Source: Devosia oryziradicis
Lineage (GTDB): Bacteria; Pseudomonadota; Alphaproteobacteria; Rhizobiales; Devosiaceae
Assembly: GCF_016698645.1 (NCBI RefSeq)
Contig: NZ_CP068047.1
Coordinates: forward strand, 1,275,001-1,339,000
Direction: 5' to 3'
Length of the DNA: 64,000 nt
The notes beneath the pieces were generated by a model. It made no database searches. It worked only from the letters and a program-made list of their open reading frames with translations, and was not told the DNA's origin. The position numbers and the translations under genes were made by a program. Below are positions 16,929-25,147 of this stretch, piece after piece; the stretch's first letter is position 1; every line of letters starts with the position of its first letter.

Positions 16929-17381
16929 TCATTGGATGAGCACCCAGGCGAACAACCCCGCCGCCCCGATTGACGCCGTTGCACGCACGGAGTTCCATAG
17001 AGTCCACCGGTCGACATAATCGCTCCGAGATATCGTCCCCGCTGCGAGCCCATCGTTGAGTGGGACGTTGAACGCAACCGTGCAGCCAAACATGCCGGCG
17101 AGGTAAAGGATGCCGCCAGCGAGGAGCAGTCGACCCGGTTTTGCCTGGAGATCGAACCCGCCCATGATGCCGAGCGCCACGGCAGCGAGGGTGGTGCCAA
17201 AAAACAGGGGCATGAAGCCGGAGCCGAGGATAACTTCGTTGATGTCCGTCATGGCGGCAGCACCGGCTCCCCCCTGTTGCGCGAGAGCGGGCATGACGAA
17301 GCCTGAAAAGGCGAAGTAGACACCGCCGGTGATCTCGCAGCCAATTGCCGACGAAAGGATCAGTCCGTCCTTCAAGGTCAT
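16929..17381 (-). CDS. DUF1772 (anthrone-oxygenase-like) membrane protein
   Basis: A 150-residue protein with four membrane helices, beginning LILSSAIGCEITGGVYFAFSGFVMPAL and carrying AFNVPLNDGL near the middle, both typical of DUF1772. Some fungal relatives are anthrone oxygenases, but bacterial members have no proven activity. It heads a five-gene minus-strand operon and diverges from a TetR gene across a 105-nt region with two operator-like repeats. Confidence 0.83.
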   Translation of the reverse strand: MTLKDGLILSSAIGCEITGGVYFAFSGFVMPALAQQGGAGAAAMTDINEVILGSGFMPLFFGTTLAAVALGIMGGFDLQAKPGRLLLAGGILYLAGMFGCTVAFNVPLNDGLAAGTISRSDYVDRWTLWNSVRATASIGAAGLFAWVLIQ

Positions 17382-17423
17382 TGGGAGAGGTCCAATCGGT
17401 TAGGCATAGGAAGTTTCCAGAAT

Positions 17424-17492
17424 GTGAGTTATGCTCATGTTTATGGTCAGGTCGCGAATGCGTCAAGGTGAAAGTGAGGATTGCTCATGTTT
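17424..17492. promoter_or_regulatory. Two matched TetR-operator-like repeats
   Basis: GTGAGTTATGCTCATGTTT (17424-17442) recurs as GTGAGGATTGCTCATGTTT (17474-17492), differing at three positions. Each contains the dyad TGAG-N5-CTCA. The second overlaps the ribosome site and start of the TetR gene; the first sits upstream of the divergent DUF1772 gene. This suggests one repressor controlling both directions. Confidence 0.7.
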
Positions 17493-18122
17493 GAACTGCA
17501 GTCCGTGCGGAAGGTGCCCGTTCAGCCGCGCGCAAAAGCGCGGCAGGAGCTGATCCTTCGCGTGGCCGAGGAGCTCATTGCCGAAAAAGGCAGCGATGCG
17601 ATGAGCATGAATGAGATCGCGGTGCGTGCCGGAATTTCGATCGGCTCGCTCTACCAGTATTACCGGGACAAGTCGGCGGTGATCGGCGCGTTGGGGCTCC
17701 TCTTCCATGCGGAAAGCTCCGCCTGCATCGAGCAGGAATTTGCCGCGGTCGATAGCGCCGCGACCCTCAGGGACGCATTTATTCGACTGATGGCGATCTA
17801 TTTCGACCTCCTGAAACAAAGTCCGGCTATGCGTGACGTCTGGCTGGCCATTCAGTCCGACAAGTCGCTGCATGGAATCGAGATGGAGGCCAATACCCGC
17901 AATGGCGCGCTGCTGGCGGCGGCCATGAACCGGGCGTCGCCATCGTTGGATGCCGAGGTTGCGCGTGTTACGGCATATGCGGTGATGGCACTTGGCGAGT
18001 CGGCCATGCGGCTGGCGATAGGTCTGCCGGGGCCTGACGCCGAATCCGTGGTGCAGAGCTATACGCGCATGGCTCTAGGCGAACTGGAAAGGCTCGTGAC
18101 CCAAGAACCACGCGCGACTTGA
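17487..18122 (+). CDS. TetR/AcrR-family transcriptional regulator
   Basis: A 211-residue repressor. The N-terminal helix-turn-helix spans about residues 18-62: RQELILRVAEELIAEKG, then MNEIAVRAGISIGSLYQYYRDK. The rest is the helical ligand-binding and dimer domain. ATG 17487 is chosen over TTG 17481 because gtgagga lies 6 nt upstream. It diverges from the DUF1772-LysE-EamA-MFS-APH operon and is probably its repressor, autoregulated through the two repeats at 17424-17492. Its stop abuts that of the convergent FAD monooxygenase gene with no gap. Confidence 0.93.
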   Translation: MFELQSVRKVPVQPRAKARQELILRVAEELIAEKGSDAMSMNEIAVRAGISIGSLYQYYRDKSAVIGALGLLFHAESSACIEQEFAAVDSAATLRDAFIRLMAIYFDLLKQSPAMRDVWLAIQSDKSLHGIEMEANTRNGALLAAAMNRASPSLDAEVARVTAYAVMALGESAMRLAIGLPGPDAESVVQSYTRMALGELERLVTQEPRAT

Positions 18123-19316
18123 TCAGGCGGCTTCCGCCCAGCCATCGGGTGACAAGGTCACCGTCTCGGCGGCATCCTGCACCGGCTTCATGATGACGTT
18201 GCCCGGCATCAACGGCAGCACCTTGAGCATGAGATTGCGCACCGCGATGCCGAATGACGAATTCGGCACGAAACCGCCGCGCGCGGACATGGCCAGTTTC
18301 TGGCTCGCGGTGGCGAACGGCTGCATGCGAGCCTGGTAGTTGGCAAAGGCCGAGACAAAGTCGCTGCCACATGCAGCCAGTTCGTGCGCCAGGATATAGG
18401 CGCCCACGACAGCAAGCCCCGTCCCCATGCCCGACAGCGGGGAGGCGCAGCATGCGGCATCGCCCAGCAGACCGATCCGGCCTTTGGACCACTTCGGCAG
18501 GCTGACCAGGCTCACGGAGTCGAAGTAGAAGTCAGCTGCATTGTCCATGTGCTTGAGCAGTTGCGGCACGTGCCAGCCCTGGCCCTGGTAGCGATGGCGG
18601 ATTGCGCCCTTCTGCGCTGCCACATCCCGCAGGTTGCCGAGGGGCTCTGGGCTGTTGAAGAAGAACATCGTCCGAGCCTCGCGGTTCTGGCGCGCGCTAT
18701 AGACACCTGCAAGTGAACCGGGTGCGCTGAAGAGGCGGCCGGAATAGTCGAGGCCGAGCGTGTTGGGGACGCTGAAGATCGAGGCGTAGAGGCCCAGGTC
18801 CTGAACCTGCGCCGCTTCGGGACCAAAGGCCATCCGGCGCAGGCTGGAGCGCAGGCCATCTGCTCCGACGACAAGGTCAAAATGCCGCTTGATGCCACTC
18901 TCGAAGATGACCTCGACCCCGTCCGGCTTGTTCTCGATAAAGGCAATGGCGTCACCAAAGATGTATTCCGTGCCAGCCTTGGTGGCGTCGTGCAGAATGC
19001 CAACCAGATCGCCACGGATGATCTCGATCTCCCCACTCATTGCCGCAGCGGGCAGAACGGCCATCTGGCGATCATTGCGGTCAACATAGATCATGTCGCC
19101 CATATGCGTGTCGCAGGCACGAACCTGCTCCAGCAGGCCCATGCGGTTGAGTACGTCGATGGCGGTGCCGCGGAAATCAACCGCATATCCGCCAGTGCGT
19201 AGCGCCGGCGCGCGCTCGACGATGGTGGCATTCAAGCCCAGCTTGCCCAGCCAGAAGGCGAGGGCTGGACCGGCAATACCGGCGCCGGCGATCAATACGG
19301 ATTTGACTTGAGACAT
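18123..19316 (-). CDS. FAD-dependent monooxygenase (TetX/PHBH-like)
   Basis: A 397-residue flavoprotein hydroxylase. The dinucleotide-binding GAGIAGPALAFWLGKLG is at about residues 9-25, a DG motif (LVVGADGLRSSLRR) near 155, and the second FAD motif GLLGDAACCASPLSGMGTGLA near 280. The group includes p-hydroxybenzoate hydroxylase and tetracycline-inactivating TetX; substrate cannot be assigned. ATG 19316 has gagga upstream. It diverges from a TetR gene across three matched operators, so it is probably induced by its own substrate. Confidence 0.9.
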   Translation of the reverse strand: MSQVKSVLIAGAGIAGPALAFWLGKLGLNATIVERAPALRTGGYAVDFRGTAIDVLNRMGLLEQVRACDTHMGDMIYVDRNDRQMAVLPAAAMSGEIEIIRGDLVGILHDATKAGTEYIFGDAIAFIENKPDGVEVIFESGIKRHFDLVVGADGLRSSLRRMAFGPEAAQVQDLGLYASIFSVPNTLGLDYSGRLFSAPGSLAGVYSARQNREARTMFFFNSPEPLGNLRDVAAQKGAIRHRYQGQGWHVPQLLKHMDNAADFYFDSVSLVSLPKWSKGRIGLLGDAACCASPLSGMGTGLAVVGAYILAHELAACGSDFVSAFANYQARMQPFATASQKLAMSARGGFVPNSSFGIAVRNLMLKVLPLMPGNVIMKPVQDAAETVTLSPDGWAEAA

Positions 19317-19346
19317 GATGATATCCTCGCTATCGATAACCAATCT

Positions 19347-19393
19347 ATACACATGTATAATACTTTTGTATAGATCAATTCATACGTTTGTAT
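19347..19393. promoter_or_regulatory. Three matched ATAC-N4-GTAT operators
   Basis: ATACACATGTAT (19347-19358), ATACTTTTGTAT (19360-19371) and ATACGTTTGTAT (19382-19393) share the dyad ATAC-N4-GTAT in the gap between the divergent FAD monooxygenase and TetR genes. They stand in an AT-rich island in otherwise GC-rich DNA and cover the likely promoters of both genes. Confidence 0.85.
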
Positions 19394-19412
19394 AAAAAAG
19401 GGGCCGGCCGGC

Positions 19413-19997
19413 ATGGGACACAAGGAAGAGTTGCTCGAGGGTGCCAAGAAAAGCCTGCTGGAGCTGGGGTTTGCCCGAACGACGGCGCGCGACATCGTCG
19501 CGCGGTCAGGAACCAATCTTGCTTCGATCGGCTATCATTTCGGCTCGAAGGACGCCTTGATGCTGGAGGCCATCACCAGCGCCATGGAGGATTGGGGCAA
19601 CGTGGTTGCCACGGCCCCGCAGGGCATCGAATATGACCGCCCGGACGAAAAATTCGTCGCCGTGTGGACGCAGATCATCGAGAGCTTCCATCGCGATCGG
19701 CCGCTCATGGTCGCAAGCTTCGAGGCCCTGATAGAGGCCGAGCACAATCCGATCCTCAAGCAGATTCTCGTCCAGGCCTATCCCGCCTCCAGCGAAGACC
19801 TGCCCGAGCAGTTTCTGACTGTCGAGGAAACGCTTGAGCCATCGGCGCGCGCCGCGCTGGGGAAAGTTCTGCTGGCGCTGATCAGTGGCGTGCTTACCCA
19901 ATACATGGTCGATCCCAAGACGGCGCCCGATGCCAATCAGCTGCTGGTCGGCCTGACGCTGCTCGGGCGCCTGCTTGGCAATAACAGCAAGGGTTGA
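19413..19997 (+). CDS. TetR/AcrR-family transcriptional regulator
   Basis: A 194-residue repressor. Helix-turn-helix at about residues 5-50 (ELLEGAKKSLLELGFARTTARDIV, then TNLASIGYHFGSKDAL), followed by a helical effector domain with TetR_C-like features around FEALIEAEHNP. It starts 20 nt after the last of three operators and diverges from the FAD monooxygenase gene. The simplest model is repression of both genes until a substrate of the monooxygenase binds. Confidence 0.93.
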   Translation: MGHKEELLEGAKKSLLELGFARTTARDIVARSGTNLASIGYHFGSKDALMLEAITSAMEDWGNVVATAPQGIEYDRPDEKFVAVWTQIIESFHRDRPLMVASFEALIEAEHNPILKQILVQAYPASSEDLPEQFLTVEETLEPSARAALGKVLLALISGVLTQYMVDPKTAPDANQLLVGLTLLGRLLGNNSKG

Positions 19998-20130
19998 GTA
20001 TCAGCTGGGCCAGAGCCCTTGGGGTGCCCTGCGATGAGTTACCGGGTAGCGGCATCGGGCTTTTCGTCTGAACCTCATAGGTCGCCCTCAGCGAGGCGGG
20101 CGTTCTTCAGCTGCGCGCCGGCCCGCGACG

Positions 20131-20676
20131 CTAGCGCGCTCCGGCGTTTTCTTTGGCTTCCGCCATCCAGTTGCTGAAGCGCTGGAACAGCCTGGCAAAG
20201 GTGACAAGATCATCTTCCGGCCAGTGACCCAGCGCGTCGGCGAAGACTCGCCATTTGTAGCGGCGGATGGCCAGCGCATGCGCGCGCCCGGCTTCGGTTA
20301 ATTCGAGCACGATGCGACGGGAATCCGATTGCGAGGCGGCCCGGCGGACAATGCCCTTGTCGACTGCATCGGCCACGATGCGGCTGGCGCGCGAAGGATC
20401 GACGTTGAGCCGCTCGGCAATGAAGCCGACCGTGGCCTCGCCTGAATGCGCCGAGCAACCTTCGAGTGCGGCAAGGATATCGAGATCGGCCACGTCGATG
20501 GGCAGTTCGAGATCGCGCAGGGCCAGGCGACCCATTTCTCGCTTGGCCATCGAGCGACGGATCTGCGCCATCACGCCGTCAATGTCGATGGTCGCCTGGG
20601 CGGCAGTTGGGGACATTCCCAGTTCAAGCAAGTGCGCGCGATGGATGGCGTATGGGTCTGGCTCAGTATCGGTCAT
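20131..20676 (-). CDS. MarR-family transcriptional regulator
   Basis: A 181-residue winged-helix regulator. The DNA-binding core covers about residues 60-135, with ATVGFIAERLNVDPSRASRIVADAVDKGIVRR followed by the wing SQSDSRRIVLELTEAG. ATG 20676 is preceded by cgagg; the longer frame starts inside the operator region. It diverges from the DHA2 efflux gene, and palindromes lie between them, which is the classical arrangement for a drug-responsive repressor of its neighbouring pump. Confidence 0.92.
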   Translation of the reverse strand: MTDTEPDPYAIHRAHLLELGMSPTAAQATIDIDGVMAQIRRSMAKREMGRLALRDLELPIDVADLDILAALEGCSAHSGEATVGFIAERLNVDPSRASRIVADAVDKGIVRRAASQSDSRRIVLELTEAGRAHALAIRRYKWRVFADALGHWPEDDLVTFARLFQRFSNWMAEAKENAGAR

Positions 20677-20696
20677 CGGGCCTCGATAGCAAATTA

Positions 20697-20734
20697 TTGG
20701 ACCAAGTCCAATATATGACCTTGACACATATGTG
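20697..20734. promoter_or_regulatory. MarR operators and promoter region
   Basis: TTGGACCAAGTCCAA (20697-20711) is a dyad with 6-bp perfect arms. A TTGACA -35-like box (20721-20726) runs into the perfect palindrome CACATATGTG (20725-20734). Their position between divergent MarR and efflux genes supports operator function. Confidence 0.7.
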
Positions 20735-20775
20735 ACCTAGGCACATTTTGGCGCCGCTTTTTTGAGGACGCTGAT

Positions 20776-22323
20776 ATGACTCAATCCACCACGATGCCGA
20801 TCTCTCACCGCCGCAAGATGGCCATCTATGGCGCTGTGCTGGTCGGGATGTTCATGGCCGTGCTCGACATGCAGATCGTAGCCACGGCCTTGCCCACAAT
20901 TGCGGCCGACCTGGGCAAACTTGAATTGTTCGGCTGGGTCGGCGCGTCCTACCTGCTGGCCACAGCGGCGGTCACGCCTTTCTACGGCAAGCTGGGCGAC
21001 CTGTTCGGACGCAAGCGGGTGTTCATGGTGGCGATCGGGCTGTTCGTCGTCGGCTCGCTCGCTTGCGGGCTGGCGTGGTCGATGGAAAGTCTGATCGCGG
21101 CGCGAGTGCTGCAAGGACTGGGCGGTGGCGGGCTGATGACCTCGGCCTTCGGCATTCTGGCCGACCTCTTCGAGCCGAGGGAGCGCGCCAAGTATCAGGG
21201 TTATAGTTCGGCAGTGTTCACCGTTTCGGGGCTGATCGGCCCGGTGGCGGGCGGGTTCATCGCCCAGGCCATCGGCTGGGAATACATTTTCCTGATCAAC
21301 CTGCCGATCGGGCTGGGCCTTATCGCCTTGCTGGCCATGGTCATGCCGAATTTTGCCACCGGACGGCAGCCCAAGATCGACTACTCGGGCGGCCTCCTGC
21401 TCGCCGGCGCGGTTACCGCGCTGGTGTTCTGGGCGGAGGAAGCCCTTGGCGGCGGCTATGGTGGGGTAATGGTCTACCTGCTGCCGCTCGTCGTCATTGC
21501 GGCCGCTGCGGCATTCGTGCTGGTCGAGCGGCGTGCCGCAGAGCCGATCGTGCCGCTGCATCTCCTCAGCAATTCCACCATCGCGCTCTCGCTTATCATC
21601 TCGGTAATTTCAGGGGTGGCGACGCTGGGTATGCTCAACTATTTCGCGCTGTTCCTGCAAACGGTGACCGGGCTGCCGCCGGCCTTCGCGGGGCTGCTGT
21701 TCCTGCCGTCCTCCGTCGGATCGTTGGTTGCCTCGGTGGGCACCGGCTTCCTGGTGTCGCGCACCGGGCGCTACAAGCCTTACCCGGTGGCGTCGATGGC
21801 ACTGGGCATTGCGGTGATGCTGGCCTTCTCGACGGTCAACGCTGCGACACCGATCTGGCTGATCGGCGTGCTCATGTTCTTCTTCTCGGTCTCGATCGGG
21901 TTGCAGATGCAGACGCTGATGGTGGCCGTGCAGTCTACGGCACCGCGGCAGGATGTCGGTGCCGCGACAGGAACGCTGACATTGGCCCGCATGATCGGGG
22001 CCTCGCTGGGTCTGGCCGCCAATGGCGGCATCCTGACTGCGGGCCTCCTGCGTGGCCAGGCCGGGATCAGCCCGGAGACGCTGGCAGCCATGCCGGGGAA
22101 GATGACCGAGATGACCCCCAGCGTGATCGCGACGCTGCCGGCCGCGGCCGGGCAGGAGGTGGTATCGGTCTTCGCCGCCGCCTTCTCGATGGTGTTCTAC
22201 AGCGGCGCCGCGCTCTTCGCCGTTGGGCTGATCTGTGCCCTCTTCATCAAGAATGTGAAGTTGCAGTCGCATGGCAAGGCACCGAGCCGGGCGCCGGAGC
22301 GACAGGCCGTGCTGGCGGAGTAG
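20776..22323 (+). CDS. DHA2-family MFS drug efflux pump (EmrB/QacA-like)
   Basis: A 515-residue inner-membrane proton antiporter with about 14 predicted helices. The DHA2 signature LVGMFMAVLDMQIVATALP is at about residues 22-40, followed by GKLGDLFGRKRVFM (loop 2-3 motif) and GPVAGGFIAQ (motif C). The length fits the 14-helix group. ATG 20776 follows gagg. It exports hydrophobic drugs or organic acids, and is probably induced when ligands release the divergent MarR protein. The following pca operon begins 171 nt later with its own repeats, so a shared role in aromatic-acid handling is only a possibility. Confidence 0.92.
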   Translation: MTQSTTMPISHRRKMAIYGAVLVGMFMAVLDMQIVATALPTIAADLGKLELFGWVGASYLLATAAVTPFYGKLGDLFGRKRVFMVAIGLFVVGSLACGLAWSMESLIAARVLQGLGGGGLMTSAFGILADLFEPRERAKYQGYSSAVFTVSGLIGPVAGGFIAQAIGWEYIFLINLPIGLGLIALLAMVMPNFATGRQPKIDYSGGLLLAGAVTALVFWAEEALGGGYGGVMVYLLPLVVIAAAAAFVLVERRAAEPIVPLHLLSNSTIALSLIISVISGVATLGMLNYFALFLQTVTGLPPAFAGLLFLPSSVGSLVASVGTGFLVSRTGRYKPYPVASMALGIAVMLAFSTVNAATPIWLIGVLMFFFSVSIGLQMQTLMVAVQSTAPRQDVGAATGTLTLARMIGASLGLAANGGILTAGLLRGQAGISPETLAAMPGKMTEMTPSVIATLPAAAGQEVVSVFAAAFSMVFYSGAALFAVGLICALFIKNVKLQSHGKAPSRAPERQAVLAE

Positions 22324-22407
22324 TTCGGCTCGACGCATTGCTGGCAATCGGAGGGCTGCGGTTATGCAATTGCGGCCCTCAGGGCTAAAATCTGATAGGT
22401 GGAAGGC

Positions 22408-22485
22408 CCAGCATAATTGGCGGGTTATCTCTCCGACTGAACTAGTCATTTTACTCGGAGCCGTCAGCCAGCATAATTGGCGGGC
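22408..22485 (+). promoter_or_regulatory. Perfect 17-bp direct repeat upstream of the pca operon
   Basis: CCAGCATAATTGGCGGG occurs at 22408-22424 and again at 22469-22485, 61 bp apart. The second copy lies 10 nt before pcaD and overlaps its leader. Between them is an imperfect dyad CCGACTGA/TACTCGG. It looks like a regulator-binding pair for the aromatic operon. Confidence 0.65.
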
Positions 22486-22494
22486 GGAGGAAGA

Positions 22495-23289
22495 ATGGCT
22501 TTTGCCTCGATCAATGGCGTCGTGCTGCATTTCAGAGTCGAGGGCCGTGCGGACGCCCCGTCGCTGGTGCTGGCCAATTCGCTGGGCACCGATGCCCGCA
22601 TCTGGGATCGGGTCATCACGCAGTTCACGCCGCGATATCGCGTTGTTTCCTATGACAAGCGCGGCCATGGGTTGAGCGACGCGCCACCCGGCGATTACCG
22701 GCTGGACGACCATGTCGACGATCTCGAGGGGCTGCTGCAGCATCTGGGCATCGAGCGGCTTGCCTTGGCCGGGGTCTCCGTCGGCGGTCTGATCGCCCAG
22801 GCTTACGCGCTACGCCATCCACACAGATTGGCGGCGCTCGTGCTCTGCGACACCGCGCCCAAGGTCGGCGACGCTGCGATGTGGAGCCAGCGCATTTCTG
22901 CCGTACGGGACAACGGGCTCGATGCAATTGTCGAGCCGGTGATGGCCCGCTGGTTCAGCGAGGGCTTCCGCAGCGGACGGTCCGTGGAACTGGCGGGGTG
23001 GCGCAACATGTTTTTGCGCATGCCCGTCGATGGCTATGCGGGCACGTGTGCGGCACTGCGCGATGCTGACCTGCGGGACGCGATCGGAGCCATTGCAACG
23101 CCGACCCTGGTCATCGTCGGGGAGCAGGATCTTTCCACGCCCGTAGACTTGGTGCGCAGCATGGCCGAGGCGATCGTGGGCGCGCGGTTCGCCATCATCC
23201 CCAATTGCGGGCATATTCCTTCCATTGAACAACCGCAGGCATTGGCTGCGGCGATGACGCAATTTCTCAACGAGGTGGGCTATGACTGA
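22495..23289 (+). CDS. pcaD: 3-oxoadipate enol-lactonase PcaD
   Basis: A 264-residue alpha/beta hydrolase that opens 3-oxoadipate enol-lactone to 3-oxoadipate. The nucleophile elbow is GVSVGG (about residues 92-97), the oxyanion region LANSLGTDARIWD, and the catalytic His is in CGHIPSIEQP near 245. ATG 22495 follows ggagg. First gene of an eight-gene operon; it overlaps pcaC by 8 bp. Confidence 0.95.
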   Translation: MAFASINGVVLHFRVEGRADAPSLVLANSLGTDARIWDRVITQFTPRYRVVSYDKRGHGLSDAPPGDYRLDDHVDDLEGLLQHLGIERLALAGVSVGGLIAQAYALRHPHRLAALVLCDTAPKVGDAAMWSQRISAVRDNGLDAIVEPVMARWFSEGFRSGRSVELAGWRNMFLRMPVDGYAGTCAALRDADLRDAIGAIATPTLVIVGEQDLSTPVDLVRSMAEAIVGARFAIIPNCGHIPSIEQPQALAAAMTQFLNEVGYD

Positions 23290-23668
23290 GGCAAGTCTAT
23301 ACGAGCGGGGCATGGCCACGCGGCGCTCGGTGCTTGGCGACACCCATGTCAACGGCGCCACCGCACGGCAGACTCCATTCGACGCCGATTTCCAGAGCTT
23401 CATCACCGAAGGCGCCTGGGGTTCGGTCTGGTCGCGGCCAGGCCTGGACAAGCGGGAGCGCTCACTGGTGACCATCGCGCTGCTGGCGGCGCTGGGGCAT
23501 GACGAGGAACTGGCCATGCATGTGCGCGCTACCATCAATACCGGCTGCTCGCCCGAGGATATCAAGGAAGCGCTGCTGCACGTGGCCGTCTATGCCGGGG
23601 TGCCGGCGGCCAATCGTGCGTTCAAGATCGCCAAGGAGGAATTGGGCAATCGGGGAGAAGCGCCATGA
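23282..23668 (+). CDS. pcaC: 4-carboxymuconolactone decarboxylase PcaC
   Basis: A 128-residue CMD-family enzyme that decarboxylates 4-carboxymuconolactone to 3-oxoadipate enol-lactone. The family core appears as [27 protein letters not shown] followed by [19 protein letters not shown]. The length matches stand-alone PcaC (not the PcaL fusion with PcaD seen in actinobacteria). Overlaps pcaD by 8 bp and pcaH by 4 bp, indicating tight translational coupling. Confidence 0.95.
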   Translation: MTEASLYERGMATRRSVLGDTHVNGATARQTPFDADFQSFITEGAWGSVWSRPGLDKRERSLVTIALLAALGHDEELAMHVRATINTGCSPEDIKEALLHVAVYAGVPAANRAFKIAKEELGNRGEAP

Positions 23669-24411
23669 GCGACCTCGTCCTGCCGGGGGCGGATGGCTTG
23701 CTCTATCCGCGCGACCGGGCCTGGCATCCGCCAGCCAACACGCCGGGCTACAAGAGTTCGACTTTCAGGGCGCCGCGCCAACCCCTGCTGGCACTGGCCG
23801 GGACCACCTCGGAAAATACCGGCCCGACCTTCGGGCATTCGCGGCCCAACCCGCTCGATAACGACCTTATCCGCAATTACAGCCAGGACGGTACGGAGGC
23901 CATCGGACAGCGGCTGATCGTCTATGGCCAGGTGCTGGACGAGAATGCGCGGGCCGTGCCCAACACCCTGGTCGAATTCTGGCAGGCCAATGCCGGCGGT
24001 CGATATCGGCACAAGAAAGAGGGGTACCTGGCCGCGCTCGATCCGAATTTTGGCGGTTGCGGCCGCGCCATCACCGACGCGCAGGGATTCTACTCGTTCC
24101 GTACGGTCAAGCCGGGGGCCTATCCCTGGCCCAATGGCGGCAATGACTGGCGCCCGGCCCATATCCATTTCTCGGTCTTCGGCCATGCCTTCGCGCAGCG
24201 GCTGATAACCCAGATGTATTTCGAGGGCGATCCGATGATCTGGCAGTGCCCCATCGTTGGCACCATTCCGGACAAGGCGGCAATCGACCAGTTGATCGCG
24301 CGCCTCGACCGGCACAACACGACGCCCATGGATGCGTTGGCCTATCGTTTCGATATCGTCCTGCGTGGGCGGCGTTCGACCATGTTCGAAAACAAGCTCG
24401 AGGGAAACTGA
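23665..24411 (+). CDS. pcaH: Protocatechuate 3,4-dioxygenase beta subunit PcaH
   Basis: A 248-residue intradiol dioxygenase subunit carrying the ferric site. Ligands by family position are the Tyr of GGRYRHK, the Tyr of GAYPWPNGG, and the two His of HIHFSVFG (about residues 166-168). With PcaG it cleaves protocatechuate to 3-carboxy-cis,cis-muconate. Stop and the pcaG start share one base. Confidence 0.96.
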   Translation: MSDLVLPGADGLLYPRDRAWHPPANTPGYKSSTFRAPRQPLLALAGTTSENTGPTFGHSRPNPLDNDLIRNYSQDGTEAIGQRLIVYGQVLDENARAVPNTLVEFWQANAGGRYRHKKEGYLAALDPNFGGCGRAITDAQGFYSFRTVKPGAYPWPNGGNDWRPAHIHFSVFGHAFAQRLITQMYFEGDPMIWQCPIVGTIPDKAAIDQLIARLDRHNTTPMDALAYRFDIVLRGRRSTMFENKLEGN

Positions 24412-25022
24412 TGCTGCACCCGGTACCCAGGCTCAAGGAAACGCCATCACAGACCGCCGGCCCCTATGTGCATATCGGGATGACGCCCAATTTTGCCGAC
24501 ATCAGGGGGGTCTATGCCAGCGACCTGGGCGCCAGCATGCTGACTCCGGACACGGTGGGCGAGCGCATCGTCATCAGTGGGCGGGTTGTTGATGGCGCCG
24601 GCGCGCCGGTCGGGGACGCCGTGGTCGAGCTTTGGCAGGCCGATGCCAGTGGCGCCTATGCCGGGCCGGCCGCCCGCGGTGAGCCGGCTTTCCTGGGCTG
24701 GGGCCGGCAGCCGACAGATGCCGATGGCGTATTCACCTTCGAGACCATCAAGCCTGGCGCAGTGCCCGGCCCTGATGGGCGGCCGATGGCGCCACATGTG
24801 GCGCTTTGGATCGTGGCGCGCGGCGTCAATATCGGGCTGCAGACCCGGCTCTATTTTGCCGACGAGGCCGATGCCAATGCCACCGATTGGGTCCTGACGA
24901 AGATCGCCGATCCGTTGCGGCGCGCGACGCTCATCGCCCGCAGGGAGGAAAGCGTCGTGCCGCGATACGTGCTCGACATCCACCTGCAGGGCGAACGGGA
25001 GACGGTATTCTTCGACGTGTAG
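24411..25022 (+). CDS. pcaG: Protocatechuate 3,4-dioxygenase alpha subunit PcaG
   Basis: A 203-residue partner of PcaH in the intradiol dioxygenase. It has the same beta-sandwich fold (TPSQTAGPYVHIGM, DAVVELWQADASGAY, FTFETIKPGAVP) but lacks the Tyr/His iron ligands, as expected for the alpha chain; MAPHVALWIVARG replaces the HIHF segment. ATG 24411 overlaps the pcaH stop by one base. Confidence 0.95.
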   Translation: MLHPVPRLKETPSQTAGPYVHIGMTPNFADIRGVYASDLGASMLTPDTVGERIVISGRVVDGAGAPVGDAVVELWQADASGAYAGPAARGEPAFLGWGRQPTDADGVFTFETIKPGAVPGPDGRPMAPHVALWIVARGVNIGLQTRLYFADEADANATDWVLTKIADPLRRATLIARREESVVPRYVLDIHLQGERETVFFDV

Positions 25023-25147
25023 GTATCGGTCATCTTCGCTACACTAGAAGATTCTGGGCGATAATCGAACAAATAGCGTTGGGCGCACAACGGTGTTGCG
25101 AGGTCCGCGTTCCGGTGTCTATTTCTTAGAAATGCAGAGGAGCAGAC

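Noticed and set aside
18123-19316. Naming the FAD monooxygenase TetX
   Set aside because: It shares the FAD motifs and size, but substrate-binding residues could not be verified; PHBH-like hydroxylases are equally possible.
10928-22323. The patch after tRNA-Met as an integrated genomic island
   Set aside because: Gene content looks accessory, but no integrase, excisionase or duplicated tRNA 3' end was seen, so I do not call an attachment site.
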